DNA from: Clostridiales bacterium | GTDB taxonomy: Bacteria; Bacillota; Clostridia; Christensenellales; Aristaeellaceae | Assembly: GCA_015056245.1 (NCBI GenBank) | Contig: SVGQ01000025.1 | Coordinates: forward strand, 1 to 32,676 | Direction of reading: 5' to 3' | Length of the DNA stretch: 32,676 nt | Shown: piece after piece, positions 32,666-32,676 of the stretch | Layout: every line of letters starts with the position of its first letter | Numbering within the stretch: the stretch's first letter is position 1 | Notes under the pieces: generated by a model | What the model was told of the DNA's origin: nothing | Databases searched by the model: none | What the model saw: the letters and a program-made list of their open reading frames with translations, nothing else | Translations under genes and position numbers: made by a program

Positions 32666-32676
32666 AGCTCTTTTCA

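Overview
The window looks like chromosomal DNA of an anaerobic, Gram-positive-type gut bacterium of the class Clostridia. The grounds are moderate-to-high GC coding sequence, strong AGGAGG-type ribosome binding sites, a SpoIID-family protein, a 2[4Fe-4S] ferredoxin, FeoAB, a Na+-pumping decarboxylase, several LacI-type regulators and a uronate catabolic locus. No genus is claimed. Genes are tightly packed, no gap exceeds 300 bases, and no phage, integrase, transposase or CRISPR array was seen.

Layout: (1) 1-4712, hexuronate catabolism. uxaB-uxaA (minus strand, uxaA cut by the window edge) diverges from a lacI-type regulator and uxaC, with candidate operators between them. (2) 4754-6868, a CNNM/CorC-type membrane protein coupled to a HAD phosphatase. 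(3) 6902-7690, a TraX-like membrane protein divergent from (4) 7761-12032, an ArsR regulator overlapping potABCD, a polyamine ABC transporter. (5) 12033-12275, a terminator hairpin present twice around a 163-base structured insert. (6) 12276-16154, minus strand: a TolQ/MotA-type and a MotB/OmpA-type stator pair that resembles the ZorA/ZorB motor of Zorya defence systems, plus a small membrane-anchored protein. Just upstream, as a separate transcription unit, lie a DUF4230-like protein and a small membrane protein. No nuclease or helicase gene accompanies the pair. This is the best candidate for an undescribed system in the window. (7) 16263-22780: an orphan LacI regulator, a SpoIID-like protein with an SH3 tail, feoAB, tRNA-Leu(UAA) and an EamA transporter. 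(8) 22796-25998: a secreted protein of unknown function, a ferredoxin, and a HerA-like (DUF853) ATPase with an unusual Met/Gln/Pro-repeat tail. (9) 26084-30043: an MFS transporter, a GH2 glycosidase and an APH-fold kinase in one operon. (10) 30055-32665: the beta and alpha subunits of a Na+-translocating decarboxylase, with the biotin carrier not in view.

The genes fit a life of fermenting plant uronic acids and glycosides, with iron and polyamine uptake and sodium bioenergetics. The motor-like locus at 12276-16154 does not fit any of these pathways.
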